64,000 bases of DNA from Salvator merianae (lineage: Eukaryota > Chordata > Lepidosauria > Squamata > Teiidae): contig QVOM02000034.1 in the NCBI GenBank assembly GCA_003586115.2, forward strand, positions 110,213,610-110,277,609. The letters run 5' to 3'. Position 1 is the first letter of the stretch. Every line of letters begins with the position of its first letter. The translations under genes were made by a program, and so were the position numbers. The notes under the pieces were generated by a model, which did not search any database, was not told the origin of the DNA, and was given only the letters and a program-made list of their open reading frames with translations. Of the stretch, positions 49,301 through 63,100 are shown piece after piece.

Positions 49301-52300
49301 TTTTCCCATTGAATGTGCCATTACGGTTTAAAGATATTGAAAATGTGAAAATTTGATGAATATTTCATTTTCGCAAAAGAAGAGGCTGTTTTGTTTCAAT
49401 CCAATACTGTAAATGCAAAAAAGGGCATTTTTGTTGCGATGCAAAAATGTGCAAATATGAAATTTCATACAGATATTTGAATGTGAATTGACGTTTGCAA
49501 ATCCCTAGATTAAAACTGTAATAATGTGTACTATAATAAAATCCACATTAACACCATACTGAAACATTGATTATTTCCGCACTTCCTCTTTGTATCCTTG
49601 GATAGGATGGGCTATCCCATCCGGGGATAGACAATCTTTCCCAAACTGGGATGCTGCTGGCATGGGTCAGGGCTTGTCCACATTGGGACGGCCTATCGCA
49701 TGCCAGCACCTGCAGCCGGCTCCGAAGGCTATACCAGCTTTAGAGCTGACACTGGAGACTCTGTAGGCCAGAAATGAAAGTCCCTGGCCTTTGGAGTTCC
49801 CAGGGGGGCATTCCAACAGTGCACCCTGTTGTACTACCAAAATGGGGTCCAGTAAGCCATATGATGGGGCTGTGTGCCTTCTGCACATGGCTCACTGTTT
49901 CAGGACAGGGGGGTAACAGGTCAGTGCACCTTGAGCAAGATAGGGTGCCATTTTAGGCATTCTATCCTGCTCTGTGCTCTATCTCATGCAAATGTAGCAT
50001 TTCAGGAGTGGGGGAGCCTGTGCTGTCCCACAATAGCATGCAGAAGACAGATCTCTTAGACCCCTTCCTGAACTGCATTACCAGTAACTGCAGAAACAGT
50101 TCATGGGTGCACAACTGTGTCCCTCCAGATGTTCCGGAACTCCAACTCCCATCATTCTATGCCAGTCCCAGCCAGACATCTAGAGAACTGCAGTTGAGCA
50201 CCTCTACTGTAATTCAGAATGGATTAACAACAGTATTTTCTTTCCAGAGCAACCATTTTCAAAGATCCTGAGACATACTGGTTGGTTATCCCCAACACAG
50301 CTATCTTCCCTAAAGGTTTCAATGAAACAAGTGAAGAATCTGAAGCTGGAGATAAGTCCAAGGAAGGGAAAGTTGCACCTAAAGGCAGAAAGAAGGTATG
50401 TTGAAATCTCGTGGATTTAATCTCTTATTTTTGGCTGTGTAGGTGGCATTTGGTTAAAACTGAACAGTTTTAGTCCTGCTGATTCTTCCATTGAGTTTAA
50501 TGGGATACAAAAGCGGTCATTTCTTTCACTAGATCATTCCCCATGAGTTTAAAATTATTCCTGTGCTGTTTTCCCTCGTATATACTCTATGCTTCTCCAT
50601 GCACTGGAGTTCACAGTTGCACAACTTCAGAAAATTTAATGTGAGCTGCCCAGGATGGGCCACTGTGATCATGAAGGTTTTATCTTTATAGTGACCAGTC
50701 TTTACACATATATCTGTGTAATTATCATGCAGAGTCATGTGATCAAAGCAGTGTACATTTCTATGTAGATAATGTGACCCAGCATAAGTAAATTGCACCA
50801 TAATTATCTGTTTTGTTTCATTTACAGTCTGCATTTACTGTACGAATAAACTGCGGCCAGGTAAGAATCCTTAGAATACTATTTCTTGATATGCATATCT
50901 CGTACTGTCCGAGCCCATATGTTGAATTTTAAACAGTGGGTTCCATCTTAAGCAGGGATGAACTGATCTGTGGCTTTTCAGTTACTGTTAGATTCCATCT
51001 CTTATAAGCCTCATGGTGCCTCTATTCATGTAATTTATTGTGGCATTAAAGTGGCGGCTAAGTCTCCATATGCAATTATCCTAAACCATTTCCATATGTG
51101 TAGAATGGGTCTTTTGTCGTGTTTTTTTAAAAAATCCCCAAGATATCATTAAGACAAAATATCAGATGAAGTGATATTGTTCTAGTTTGTGTCATTTGCT
51201 TTCCAGGACTGTGAGCATTTACACACACACCCTTTTTTTCTGCAATGTAATTTTTCAGTTACAATATTTGATCTCCATGCTATATAAAAGTGATCCATCA
51301 GAGACAACAAAGTCTACCAGTGGACTAAGAATATACAGGGGCTCTTTTTGATGGCACCAAAGAAGTGGCACCAGAAGTCAGTGCTACCACAAAAAGGGGC
51401 TGACCAGGAACTTCGAAGTCTGGGAACTTTAGTTCCTGGCCTTTGAAGTCTGGTGCCAGCATCAAGAGCTATTCCCAGTCTTAATAATCGGTTCTCAGGC
51501 CTGTGCCGAGAGGAGCTGTCCGAGTACAAATGGTCTTATCCCAGCCCATTGGCGATTCATCCCAGAGTGGGACAGATTGTCTATCCCACTATAGTTTATC
51601 CCACTCTGCTCCAGGATACCGTGGGGGGGACGGGACTGGACAGAATAACCTTAATCTAAAAATCTCTGGAGACCCCAGCTTAACCCCCCAGCTTAACCCC
51701 CCAACTTGTCATACAAAATAAGTAAGAGTTTTTCTCCTCCAGACATATTCCTGAGTTGGTTTCCCTAATATTGTGTGAGAAGAGAAGCTTGGCATGTTTA
51801 AAGATAGGTTGGGAACATATGGATGATTCCAACCTTCCGTTCTCACGTTTCTTTGTCGTGTCTGAAACAGAACTTTGCCTTCTTCCCTGCACTGAGGCTC
51901 AAATTGTCCATTTACAAACTGCCTTTGAAAATAACTACTTTTTATCACTTTCAGGGAGGTGCTGGATCTTATGCAAGCAGCAGTGAATGTGCCAAGGTGA
52001 GCACACATTTCTCCAAAATTTACTACAAAAGTCATAATGTTAGCTGGGGATGACCCAGGGTTTTAATTGACCCAGTAGGACTTTGGCATCTCATGACATG
52101 TGGGCACAACTGAAAGTTGCTGTGTACTCTGTTTTTACACTGCCACCCAGACATCACAGATCTATGGGGCACAGTTGCTTTTTCAGTATCTGCTTCAGAT
52201 AACAGATGGAACATGTACATTTATGTACAAAAGTTCCATAGAGTGTATTTTCTACTCATCTAAATATTAAATCATATTTCTCCCTCATTTGATGCCCCCC

Positions 52301-55300
52301 CCCCCCAAAAAAAGGCTACCCTAAGCAACTGCTCAGTTTGTCTGTATGGTCAGGCCAGTCCTAGAGTAATTTCTGCTGTGAATGTCTTGTTAGTTTTTTT
52401 TAAATAATCTTCTTTCCTCGTTCTGTAATTATAATCTCTTTCTGCATGAACTTTCACCTCATTAGCGTGAACATCAGCATTCTACTTCTTACTAACATTC
52501 CTATTTCTGCTGCTATCAAATATGTGCATTGTGCCGGATCTCGTGGTGCTCTTCCAAACTTCACATATTAAAATGGAGCATTGGTGACTGCCTTTGTGCA
52601 TGTTGTTTTCTCCAGGTTGACAAAAACACAGCAAAAAGAGTGTTTTGCAAAAATGCAAATGCAAACTATAGTGTGGCAGCCAGTTCAGTTTCTGCGCTTG
52701 CCTTCTTGGACAACTGAAGGAACCCCAGCACCATGGCAGGTTCTATTCGATGCTGATGCCTTCTCGGAGTTTCTCTCCAGTGGGTGGCAGGAAGCCAAAA
52801 AATGCCATTTAACATTTCCTTGCTGCCTTTTTATCACCTGAGGTAGCATCTGAGGTGGCCGTCTGAGTCCAATTGGCAGTATATTTGCTCAACAGAAACC
52901 AGATGCGTGTTGCCCCTGTTGTAAATAGCTGTGATTCCAGACAGTTGATAGGGGAGCCCAGATCAGTGAAAATACAATGTGGAGGCCACTTGTAAAACTG
53001 GGGTTGATTCTAGCAGCAGTTTATTATGCCTGTAATGTCCTTCTGCACACAATATCTTGCAATACAAACAGGTCACTGTTCAGGGGTAGTTCAAAGCAGA
53101 GTCCATGTGGCAGCCCTTCAGTGTAAGAGATGCAAATAATGTCCAGTTATACACCATGGTACATGTTTTCACAAACTGGCCTACATTAGGTAAAGAGTAG
53201 TGAGTCACTGTAGGGAGGGGCTGTAGCACAATGGTAATGGAAACAGCCTAGATAGCAGAGAGCTGCCAGTTTGATCTCTGACCTCTCCCCAGAAGTAGGC
53301 AAAGGCAAACCTCTTCTATATTTCTGCCAAGAAAACTGCATAGAGGTGCCCATTAAGGTGCCCATGCAATCAACCAGCAGTTGGCCATAACTCAGTGGTA
53401 CCAAACAAGTGAGTCACTATGGGTTGCACATACTACATTATGGATACATTTGCTAAGTGAGGAGTTGAAATTGTCTTTGCAATGAAACATCAATATCACA
53501 CTCCTGTGTGATCACTGGGAAGAGGTCTTGCCTTGCCCAGTGTAGCTTCCTCAAAAGCTTGTGAGGGTAGGAGGGAAGCTTTACTAGCGCAGAACAGCAG
53601 AGTGAAGCAAAAAAAGCTCAAAATCAACAGCCCATCTTATCTCGTTCAACCAGTCAAGGAGATGAGGAACCTAAGGGCTACAATATTATAATATCCTCTA
53701 TGAACAAAATCTTACATTTTATTCTCTTTCAGGGTTCAACATTTTCTTCTCAGAGTATCAGCGGTCAATCTCAGGTAAGAGAGGCTTTCCCCAAGATATT
53801 AGTGTTTTGGCATCCCTTTAAGTAAAGGCTTCAGCTGTGAATATTGTAATGACTTCAGTGCAACGCAAACCAATGCACTCATTTTCTTTTGCTGAGAAGC
53901 AATTGTGGATTGAATCACATGTGGCAGCACTATTTATATCCCCCAAATAGTCATCCTTGATTTTTGTAGTATCATATTCAATTGCTCAAAACAGAAGTTC
54001 ATACTTGTCTTTACAAGTTCACAGTGATTCTTGCTGATGGTCCCTTGATTGATCTGGTTCTCTTCAAATATGGTGTCCACTATTCCATATAATCTGAAAC
54101 CATCACCGTGTAGGGATGATCCCACAGCACCATAAAGGGGCTATGAGAGAGCTCATGGGCTTGGGGGTCACACGATCCCATGCCCATTAAGTTCACATCC
54201 CACCATCGAGGGGTGGAAGACACTGTCAGCAGCACTTTCCCCACAGAGTGGGAGAAAGCATTCTGACACAGCTTTCCCCCATTTTGTTGCTCCACTGCTG
54301 CCATAGTGTGGACCTTTAACACTTTATTTTTTATGAAAAGCAAAACCTGTTTTTGGGGGGGGATGCAGAAAACAGGCAATTTCCAAGGCCATTCCCTGTG
54401 CCTTCAAAAATAGTTCTGGACAGAAATGGTGAAACCAGGAACAAATGTTCCCCCACTTTGCAGTTACTGTGGCCAGGAGAATGGAGCGGATGTGGATAGA
54501 ACATTTCCCATCCCCATAGCCACTGTGTCTGGCAGCGTCTCCAGCTGCTTCCAGACAATACTGGCTGTGGACAACTAAAACATTGTCCACAGCTTGATCG
54601 GAAGCAGCTAGATTGCTTTCGGATGTGAATGCTGTGAGTGGGTGGGGCGGCCACAGCTGCACAGTTGCATGCTGCATTTCTGTTACAATGCAAGTGTCCG
54701 ACCATGCACTGGATGTTGTTGTGGCCACTGCCATGGCAATTGTGCCTGTCATAGACGGGCCATTTACACTTTGAATGCTGATGGCCCAGTACAGGGCTGT
54801 TCCAGCACTCAAAGTGCGGATGACCACCAGTATTCTGGGTCCCTACCAGCCTAGTATGGTATTGTTATACCATACTAGGCTGGTAGGTGCAAGTAGGCCC
54901 TCTGATTCAATCCCTTCAGGTCAGAGATACAGGTTTTGGAACCCAAGTCTGGCCACACTTTGGTTCCAAATGTGTTTCTTAATGACATTGTGTTGTCTCT
55001 GAAAGAGCATGTCCACAATTTAGGGGTCCTATTTAGACTCACCGCTCCTGCTAGAAAAAGATTGGAAGCTGTGGCTAGATGAGCCATACATTGCAGTGTT
55101 TTGTTTGCCAGCACTGTAGAAAGAATTTCACAAAGAAATAACCTGTGCTTACTTTCTTTCAGGGTGGTATAGTGTACCAAGGAGGCATTAAGAAAGGCGG
55201 ATGCATTGGTGTAAGCATAACCTTCCCAGATTTATATTACGATTTGACTACTGTTCTTATAAATTAGGTGGTAATATAGAAATTCTAGTGCACGCACTCA

Positions 55301-57064
55301 GTAAATTTTCTATTAAACCCTTCTTTGTAGTAGAAAAATTGAGCTTCATGAGCTTTTAAAGTCACTGTTTCTATAATCTTAATTGAAGGTGCAAATTTTG
55401 ATGTATAAGTCTAAATAACTTGGATTCACCACTATAGAAATTAAAAACTTGTGCAGAATTCTTTCCACACTATTAGATTATGATAGTTAGCATCTATAGG
55501 TTGTCCTTCCCATGTAATAATTACAAGGAAATTATTTTCTGTTTCCGCATGAAACCATCCATCTCCCAATGTATGAGGGGCTCTTATATTTCTTTCATAC
55601 ATTCCCTCTTGCTATGCTGATGTAAGATAGGAAGGATGTCTCCCAAGAAGCTAATTGCAATCCTAAGCCTTGTTTTCCCCCCTAGAAAAAAGCCCGTGTG
55701 TACAATCTGAGCTTGAAATGTACTATTTCTAAGCACAGCAACAAAAAGAAAAGCCAAAGCACTAATTCTGTTCCTTTCTCTGTAATTTCTTATATCCCTC
55801 TCAATCTCTGAAATATTATTACGTCATGGGTGTCTGTAAGGGGCAAATCAACACAAAACACAGTAACCACTTTGATCCTCTTGTTTTCTCTACAGGGTGG
55901 AACAGCCAGCGTCTACAACAAATATGGCTGCACTGATGTAAGTATTGTCCTGGAGGGTGTTTTCCCTTTAGGAAAAGAGATGGTGATGATCATTCAGTTG
56001 AACAGTTGCATTTTATTAGTTTTTTTTTAGAATCAGGGTGGAATAATAGTAATTTGATAGAAAACAGAACAGCAAAAATTTGAACATGACTAAACAGCAA
56101 ATTATCTATTGTTGTTTATCAGCTTAAGAGTGATTCCACACTGGCTGGTATACTGGATCAGCAAGGAGGTGGGTTCTCCGTTTGACCGTACCAGCATAAG
56201 GAAGGGAGACTCCTGGTGCACTTATTGGTTTAGTACAGTGGCCAGTGTGGAATTGCCCTAAGTTCTCAAGGATGGGGATGATGCAAAAATGCCGAATCAA
56301 ATCTGAGCAACTGCAAGTGTGTCTTTGCTCATATGGCAAATGATGATATGCATTATACACTGTGCAGAAAGAGGGAGATTTCTTTTAGTGAATACCCTTA
56401 AATTTGCAGAGGTGTCTTGTGTCAGTGACTATGGGAATGTTTGAAAAAACCACAAGTCCTTCGTAAATTTAAAGTCACAACTGGCAAGCATTTATCTATA
56501 TAGTCATCAGAAATGAAACCTAATTTGATAGCAGCTAATGACAGACTGCATTAGTAGTGGGAGCAGGAGCAGGCATTCATCATTTTGTATGGTAAAGATG
56601 CTGGAGCACTGGAAAAACAAGAACCAGTTTTCATGACTTCCTGGAAATTTCTTGGTGCCAGCAAACTCCAGCAAAAGTCAAGCAAAGTTGTTCCTAAGAA
56701 CATAAGAGGAACCCTGTTGGATCAGGCCATGGCCCATCTAGTCCAGCATCCTGTTTCACACAGTGGCCCACAAATTGCTTCTGGGCATCTCAAGCAGAAT
56801 AAAACGGCCAAACCTTCCTGTTTTCACTATGCTGTAGCTAACTTGCAAATTGATGAACAGCTAATGCTGTTAAATTTCTGCTCACTGTTTTAGTTTCTAA
56901 GAAATAAATATATATGCATGACTGTATTCAGAGGTTTTAAAGTAAATATAAAAGGCGTATTTTCAGCATTGGTTCATTTGACTCTCCAACATTATCCTGA
57001 AATAAATCTGAATTAGAACTTTTTGAGCATGTCCAAATCTCTAAATGTTTAAGGCCTAACTTTA

Positions 57065-57097
<33 letters not shown>

Positions 57098-60000
57098 TAC
57101 TCACACTCACACAAACTTTCCTCCCTTCTTGTCACCTCTGCTTAATCTTACAACTGCTGAAGGCTATCATTTTCTAGTGAAGTAGTTTGTTGACATACGC
57201 TTGAATTATGCATTTGTTTTACATGCTTTATTTCATTTGCAGCCGGGTTTAAACTATGGGGGCAGCAACTCATATGGACAGGTAAGATACTAGTGATTAT
57301 TAAGTTAAAACCTTCCTAAAACGTAAAAGAAATCTACAAGAAAAGTGTGTGTGGGGGGGAAGCATAGTGACACAGAAACATTCTTATTTTTCTTGCTCAG
57401 ACAATTTTGTACTCCTCAACAACTTGTTAATACTTGCTTTCTGTTTTTTTACAGTCTGTTTCAACAGTTTCTGATAAAGGGAAGGTATGCATTCATTTTG
57501 AAATACAACAATGAATTATATTTATTTGCTTAGGGTTTTCAGTCAGCACAGCCCCTTCCAACAACTAGTTTACAGTTGTCTCCTTATTTAAGGAACAGCT
57601 CAGCTTTGGACCAGCATGACTTGGAGGGATGCCCAAGTTATTTTGTGCCTGATGTCCAGCAGCAGAAGTATGCAGTAGCTCATGGTGTATACTATTCAAG
57701 CCAAACCAAGTAACTTTGGCAGAACCAACCACTCTTGCTTTCATATGTGGAAAAAACAGAATAATGAACTATGCATTTGCTAAGAGAGGCTGTAGTTCAA
57801 TGGTCACAACTGTCTGGAAAGCAGAGGGTTGCAGGCTCAATCCTCAAGACCTTCCCAAAAAAAGTAATGGCAAACCACTTGGTAACAAAACTGGAGCCTG
57901 TCATAGTCTGCACTAGCATGCAAATGGCTGGTTCTTATTCCAGGAGGGACCTAATCTGGAATAAGGCCCAGTGCAGGAAAGGTGACACTATTCAAGCTGT
58001 CATTGTTTTCTGACTTTGTTCTGATGATGCTGAATACAGAGAAAAGGCTAAAAGTCGGTTGTACTATTTCTCATATTTTTCTATCTGTTCCATGCTTTCC
58101 AGGAAAAATTATGAAAGTGAGGGGAAAGAGAATACACTGATACCATGAAAGGAACCATGTGTTTTGAATTCAACGCAATTTAATTGTATCTTTTTTTTGG
58201 CAGGTGATTGTGTACGCTCCCAGCAAGCCCTACCCACCTGAAGTAAGCTCTTAATACTATTAGTAGCTGTGTGTAGTGAAGTAGTAGTAATCATTAACAC
58301 TCTGCATTAAGGGTTTTGACATATTTTAAGTCAAAGTTGCTGGTATGTTGGAAACATCAACTTTTGTGGTACAGAAGTATATTTTGTTATCTTGACTGAC
58401 AGATAAATATTTCTGTTCTCTTAACAGCGCATTACATACTCATCGGTAAGGATGCTTTCATTTTTCTTGTTTTAAACCCCACCCCAAATCAACTCTCACA
58501 AGGTATGTTCCAGTAAGGGAATTTTCTTGCAATTGATTTTTATGCAAAGTTGTTATAATGAATAGAGCTGTTCAGTGTTGGGAGTTGCTTTTAGTGCAAG
58601 CCATGACCATGATGGGCAGTTTGAGGTCAGTGGCTTTGAAGTTGCATTCGATGGCTCTGCCTTCAACAGCTTTAAAGTTGCTGCTATTTTCTACTAGCTC
58701 TCATCATTATCACCTATTTTGTTTTGTGAAAGGAACTTTTCTCCAATCTGCCTTCCTAAGCCTTGTTATACGAGCAAGTGGCGATAACAGCAATGATGAT
58801 AATACTGTGCTATGCACATATGCAGGACAAATAAAAACTTCTGTTCTTTTTTTCCTTTTAGCAACTTGCCAACTCTAAATATAAGCATATCCAGGTAATC
58901 CTCCTTTTTTGCATTTTTCTCCCCAAAGAAATTGTGAGCAGTTATAATACAAATGAGTAATGGATCAAGTCATGGTTAAAAACTCAAAGACATAGCTGTG
59001 TTAATCTGGATCTAGTAGCACCTTGGAGACTAAAGGAAGGAAAGAAGTTGCTAGCATGAGCTTTTGTAGACTAAGACCCTGTCCAGACAGGGGGAATATA
59101 ATGCTGTTATGGCACCACTGCGGTGGGATTGCCACATGTATCTGTGGCAACCCCACCATAGCTACACTATATCCCCCTTAAATTGCGTAATAGCCTATTT
59201 GGGGAAAACCCAACTCTGGTAGGTTTTCCTGAAACAGCACTATCACTTACCTTGTAGCTGGAGCCACCAATGTTGCTCTGACCACCATGCATGTGAGGGG
59301 GACAAAAAAGACACCGATGCATGCATGGTGGTGGCAACGTGCACATCCAGATATTTTGCACTAGCGAAATACCCTAATATACACGTCACCAAAAATCACA
59401 CAGACCGTGTCATCTCCTACAATGTCTAGCCAACAGGTGATCATTTCAGAGGGCATTTTCTCCCGAATGTTGCCTTTTGGCATTATATTCAGCTGGCATC
59501 TGGAGCTGACCTAAGCCTACTTCATCAGATGGTAAAAACTGTTAGCGTGAGAGCAGGTGCTAAAAGCACTCCATTTGTATGTGAGGGACTCTGTTCCCTA
59601 TAGTAGAAAGAGAAGACAGTGGACATGCAAAACAACATATAGGAATTCCTTCACATTGGTACGGGTAGCATTTTGCTGTCTGCCAACTTACAGTAGCACA
59701 CTATTTTATGGAGAGACAACAATTGAAAAAATGAGCAGTGGAAGATAAAACCAAAACAGGTCTTGAGAGCTATGGGTCACTTTTATATGGCTGTTTTGAC
59801 CACGCAATGTCCTGTTTAATCACTTGGTAACCTTCTCTATGCAAGAACAAACTAAGCTATCATTAAGAGTAGTTGTACACAGAAAAACAATTTTTGCAGA
59901 CTTTAAATTATTGGCCTGTCATGCCACACAGAGAAGAAATTTCACTACTTTTTGCCTTCAGACTTTTCCCCCCTAAAACCAAAGGAAATATAAATATATT

Positions 60001-60126
60001 CTTAACAATATGGGAAAAGATTTTTAGACTGCCCAGTTCTTAACCAGGTCCTAGATTTCTACACTGTTCAGATTCACAGGTGCGTGAGGTATCTTTTACA
60101 TAAATCTTAAAGAACTTTTATTTATT

Positions 60127-60161
<35 letters not shown>

Positions 60162-63100
60162 TATATGTCTTAATACATGTCCAACAATTTTTACATAAGA
60201 AAATGTCCTCAATTATATAATTTAATTTATTACTTCTACGCCACCCTTCCAAAATCATACATTCCACTGGAAGATCCTATTCCTCTTCTGTATTAGGTCT
60301 TCACTCTCTGAGTTTGTTTCCATATATTGCTTAGTCTTCATCCATTTCTCCCTTATCGTTCGATTCTCCTCCATTCTGCATAAATTATACTTTTCTTTAT
60401 TCTCGTTTATTAATTGAAAAGATATTTGGTCGATAATGTAACGATTCCACATCTGTAATGACCATTTTGGGGAATCTCTCCAACCATAAATAATTATGCT
60501 TTTGCTGCTCAGATAAGTTGATCTACTATAAAATATTCCACTTCCTCCAACTGGCATCTCTTCATAATATGTCCTAAAATCTCTAAGAACTATTTGCTCT
60601 GAAACAGTTTTCAACAGCACTCTAAAATATATTTCACACTGGCTGGTATACTGGACCAGCAAGCATACTAGGAGCCTCCCTTCCGCACATTGGTATGATC
60701 TAAGGGAGGTTCTGGGCAAGTTCTTCTTTCGACTACACCAGCATGCAGAAGGAAGGCTCCTAGTATGTTTTCAGGTCCAGTATACCAGACAGTGCAGAAT
60801 CACCCTAATTTCTGGAATGCTTTAGCTCCAATCTGTAATATCAGCAGTCTTCGCCTTGTGGGCTCCATGGGTAGATCTGCTCATATGACAGCAGTGTGGT
60901 GGTGAAATGGCTGCAGAAAGACCTGAAGTAAGTGCTCAGGAAGCACTACTCCCACTTTCTGTCCACAGTGCCCTAGAGAATGCTTAAAGCAGAATGGTGG
61001 TTCACTTCATACAGATCTGGGTGGGCCCAGACCCTGCCAGCACACTAATTGGCCTTATTCCAGAGTATATCCTGCACTAGGGGCCTGCTGTCCTGGATGA
61101 CACACCCCTATTCCACAATATATCCCAGAATAAGTCCCAGTGTGGAATAAGGGTCTAATTCTGTATTGGGGAAGCAGGGTCAAAAGTATTCTGCTCCCCA
61201 AGGCTAAATTATAGTGCCATAAGAATGCCAAGCGGGTCCTGCATTAGATGCAACAGCAACTATTTCAGTCAGTTCCTAAATATGAATTAATTGGTTTATT
61301 TTCAAATTTCTTTACAGAATACTCAATATGGTGAGAAAATCCAGGTATGTTCCAATTTTCCTCTGCTTTCTCTACAGTAACCGTAACAACTAGTTTCTGT
61401 GCATTGTGGTGGATTATCCTGTAGGGGATCTGATGTTTTACTTCCTCACTCTGAAAATACCTAATATGTCATAAATACAACAATATCCTGTGTTCGGATG
61501 ACTCTTTCACATAAAGGACTGCAGGCAACCAGGATAGATAAGTTGGCTAGAGCCTACTTGCAGACGGCTCAGCTCTCATGTCCTCCTTCTAATGACAGTG
61601 TAGTGTGTTAGATTGCAAAGAGGAAATTCATCAATGAAATAATATCAGCATGGACTTTGTAACTCCTTGGCAGAAGAAAGGCAAAAAAAATATGTTTTAT
61701 GATTGAACTTCCTCTCCCACCCGCTAAATAAACAATGGGCCTTTTCACACTTATCACCTTGGAACGGGATAATTATCCTATTCTAAGAGGGAATGGACTA
61801 CGCAGCATGGACACTGTCTGCACTACAGGGTCCTAAGTCTGCACCCGACACCAGCTACCAGCATTCACAGTGTGAATTATGGTAGCCGTGCCCGATTCTG
61901 ACCTTGGCAGTGGCCGGGAAGGGGCCAGACACTGCCATGGCAACCGGCAGGGCTGCACAGTGCACAGGAGTGATCAGTCCATTGCACTGGTGCAGTCGCC
62001 ACACCACCATGTATGTGTAGATGTATCTTACCAGGAGGTGACTATAAGGTTGTGGAGCACTAATTAATGCTCTGCAGCTAGCCATGATCGGGAGTAGCTG
62101 TAGCCGGCTCCTGGCCGCTCGGGCCTCCGCAAGGCGTGGACATACTTGGCTAAGAAGCATGCTTGACGCTTGCTAGCAGCAAGTACAAACAGACCCAATA
62201 TGTAATATCTGATAATGTACAGTGTACTTATTACAGATTACAACTGGTGCAGAAATGCAACAAAATGAATTTCAGAGTAGGAAAAGGAAGGCTTACATAC
62301 ATGTGCACATAATTATACATGTTCCCAAATCCTAATATGAGACTTGATATGGATGCATTCCAGCTTAGGGGGGAGTTATATGACAGTAATGCAAACCAAG
62401 GACGTGTATGCAGGAAGAGTGCAAGGACGTGCATGGATTTCCCAAATTTTCTGGAGTTGCCTAGAGATCATGATGCTCTTTTAGGCCAATATGTGTAGGT
62501 TGTATGGGTAAATCTTGAGAAATGGAGTGAAACCAAACCTGAAAAGTTCATTCATTCCTAATTATCAGCCACGTGACTTGTCACAATTCAAGACTGTCTC
62601 TGGCTGCATCTCAACGTCGCTTACTTATTCCACTATTCCTTCCTCTCTATCCCCCATGTTCCTTTCCCAAGCTTCTTTCCCTCTTCCTTTGTCCTTGTTC
62701 CATCCCCCCTCAATGAAACTTCCAATCCAAAATAAATGAACATAACTGTTTGAAGTGGGAAGGTTTGACTAAAAATTGCACTATTTCAGTTGAGACTCCC
62801 CGCACAGACTGCTGGGTAATTCTAGAAGACTTAGCCCGAGAAGGTGGGTCTTGTTAGTGGTGTGCTCTGTGGCAAATGTGTGCACCTTTGGAGTATGTGG
62901 TGCTTCTGTTAGCAGTGGCTTCAAAGAACCTTAAAGTGCCCATTTGTAGTGTTTGGCTCTTTCTTCTTCTGGGCATCATATAAACAAACAGAATAGAAGA
63001 AAGGTATAATTCAACCCATTTTGTTCATGTGGATGTGTCCTATGTTTCTGTTTGGTAAAAAGTGGTATCTTCAAAAAACTGTGTACATAGATGTAAAACA

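Noticed and set aside
51225..51350. Extra exon after TTTTTCTGCAATGTAATTTTTCAG in the intron before microexon 6
   Set aside because: The frame is open for only about 36 codons and no good donor follows; neither size nor composition fits the series.
54324..54827. 167-codon minus-strand open frame
   Set aside because: It runs across a GGGCC-type MITE whose other copies carry different frames; composition and overlapping frames fit repeat sequence, with no domain seen.
53210..57890. tRNA genes at the A/B-box sequences
   Set aside because: The promoters belong to tRNA-derived SINEs; no complete tRNA fold was seen and the same tail follows more than one copy.
62786..62815. Extra microexon near 62790 after TATTTCAG
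   Set aside because: The span to the next GTAATT donor is 26 nt, which breaks the frame kept by all the other microexons.
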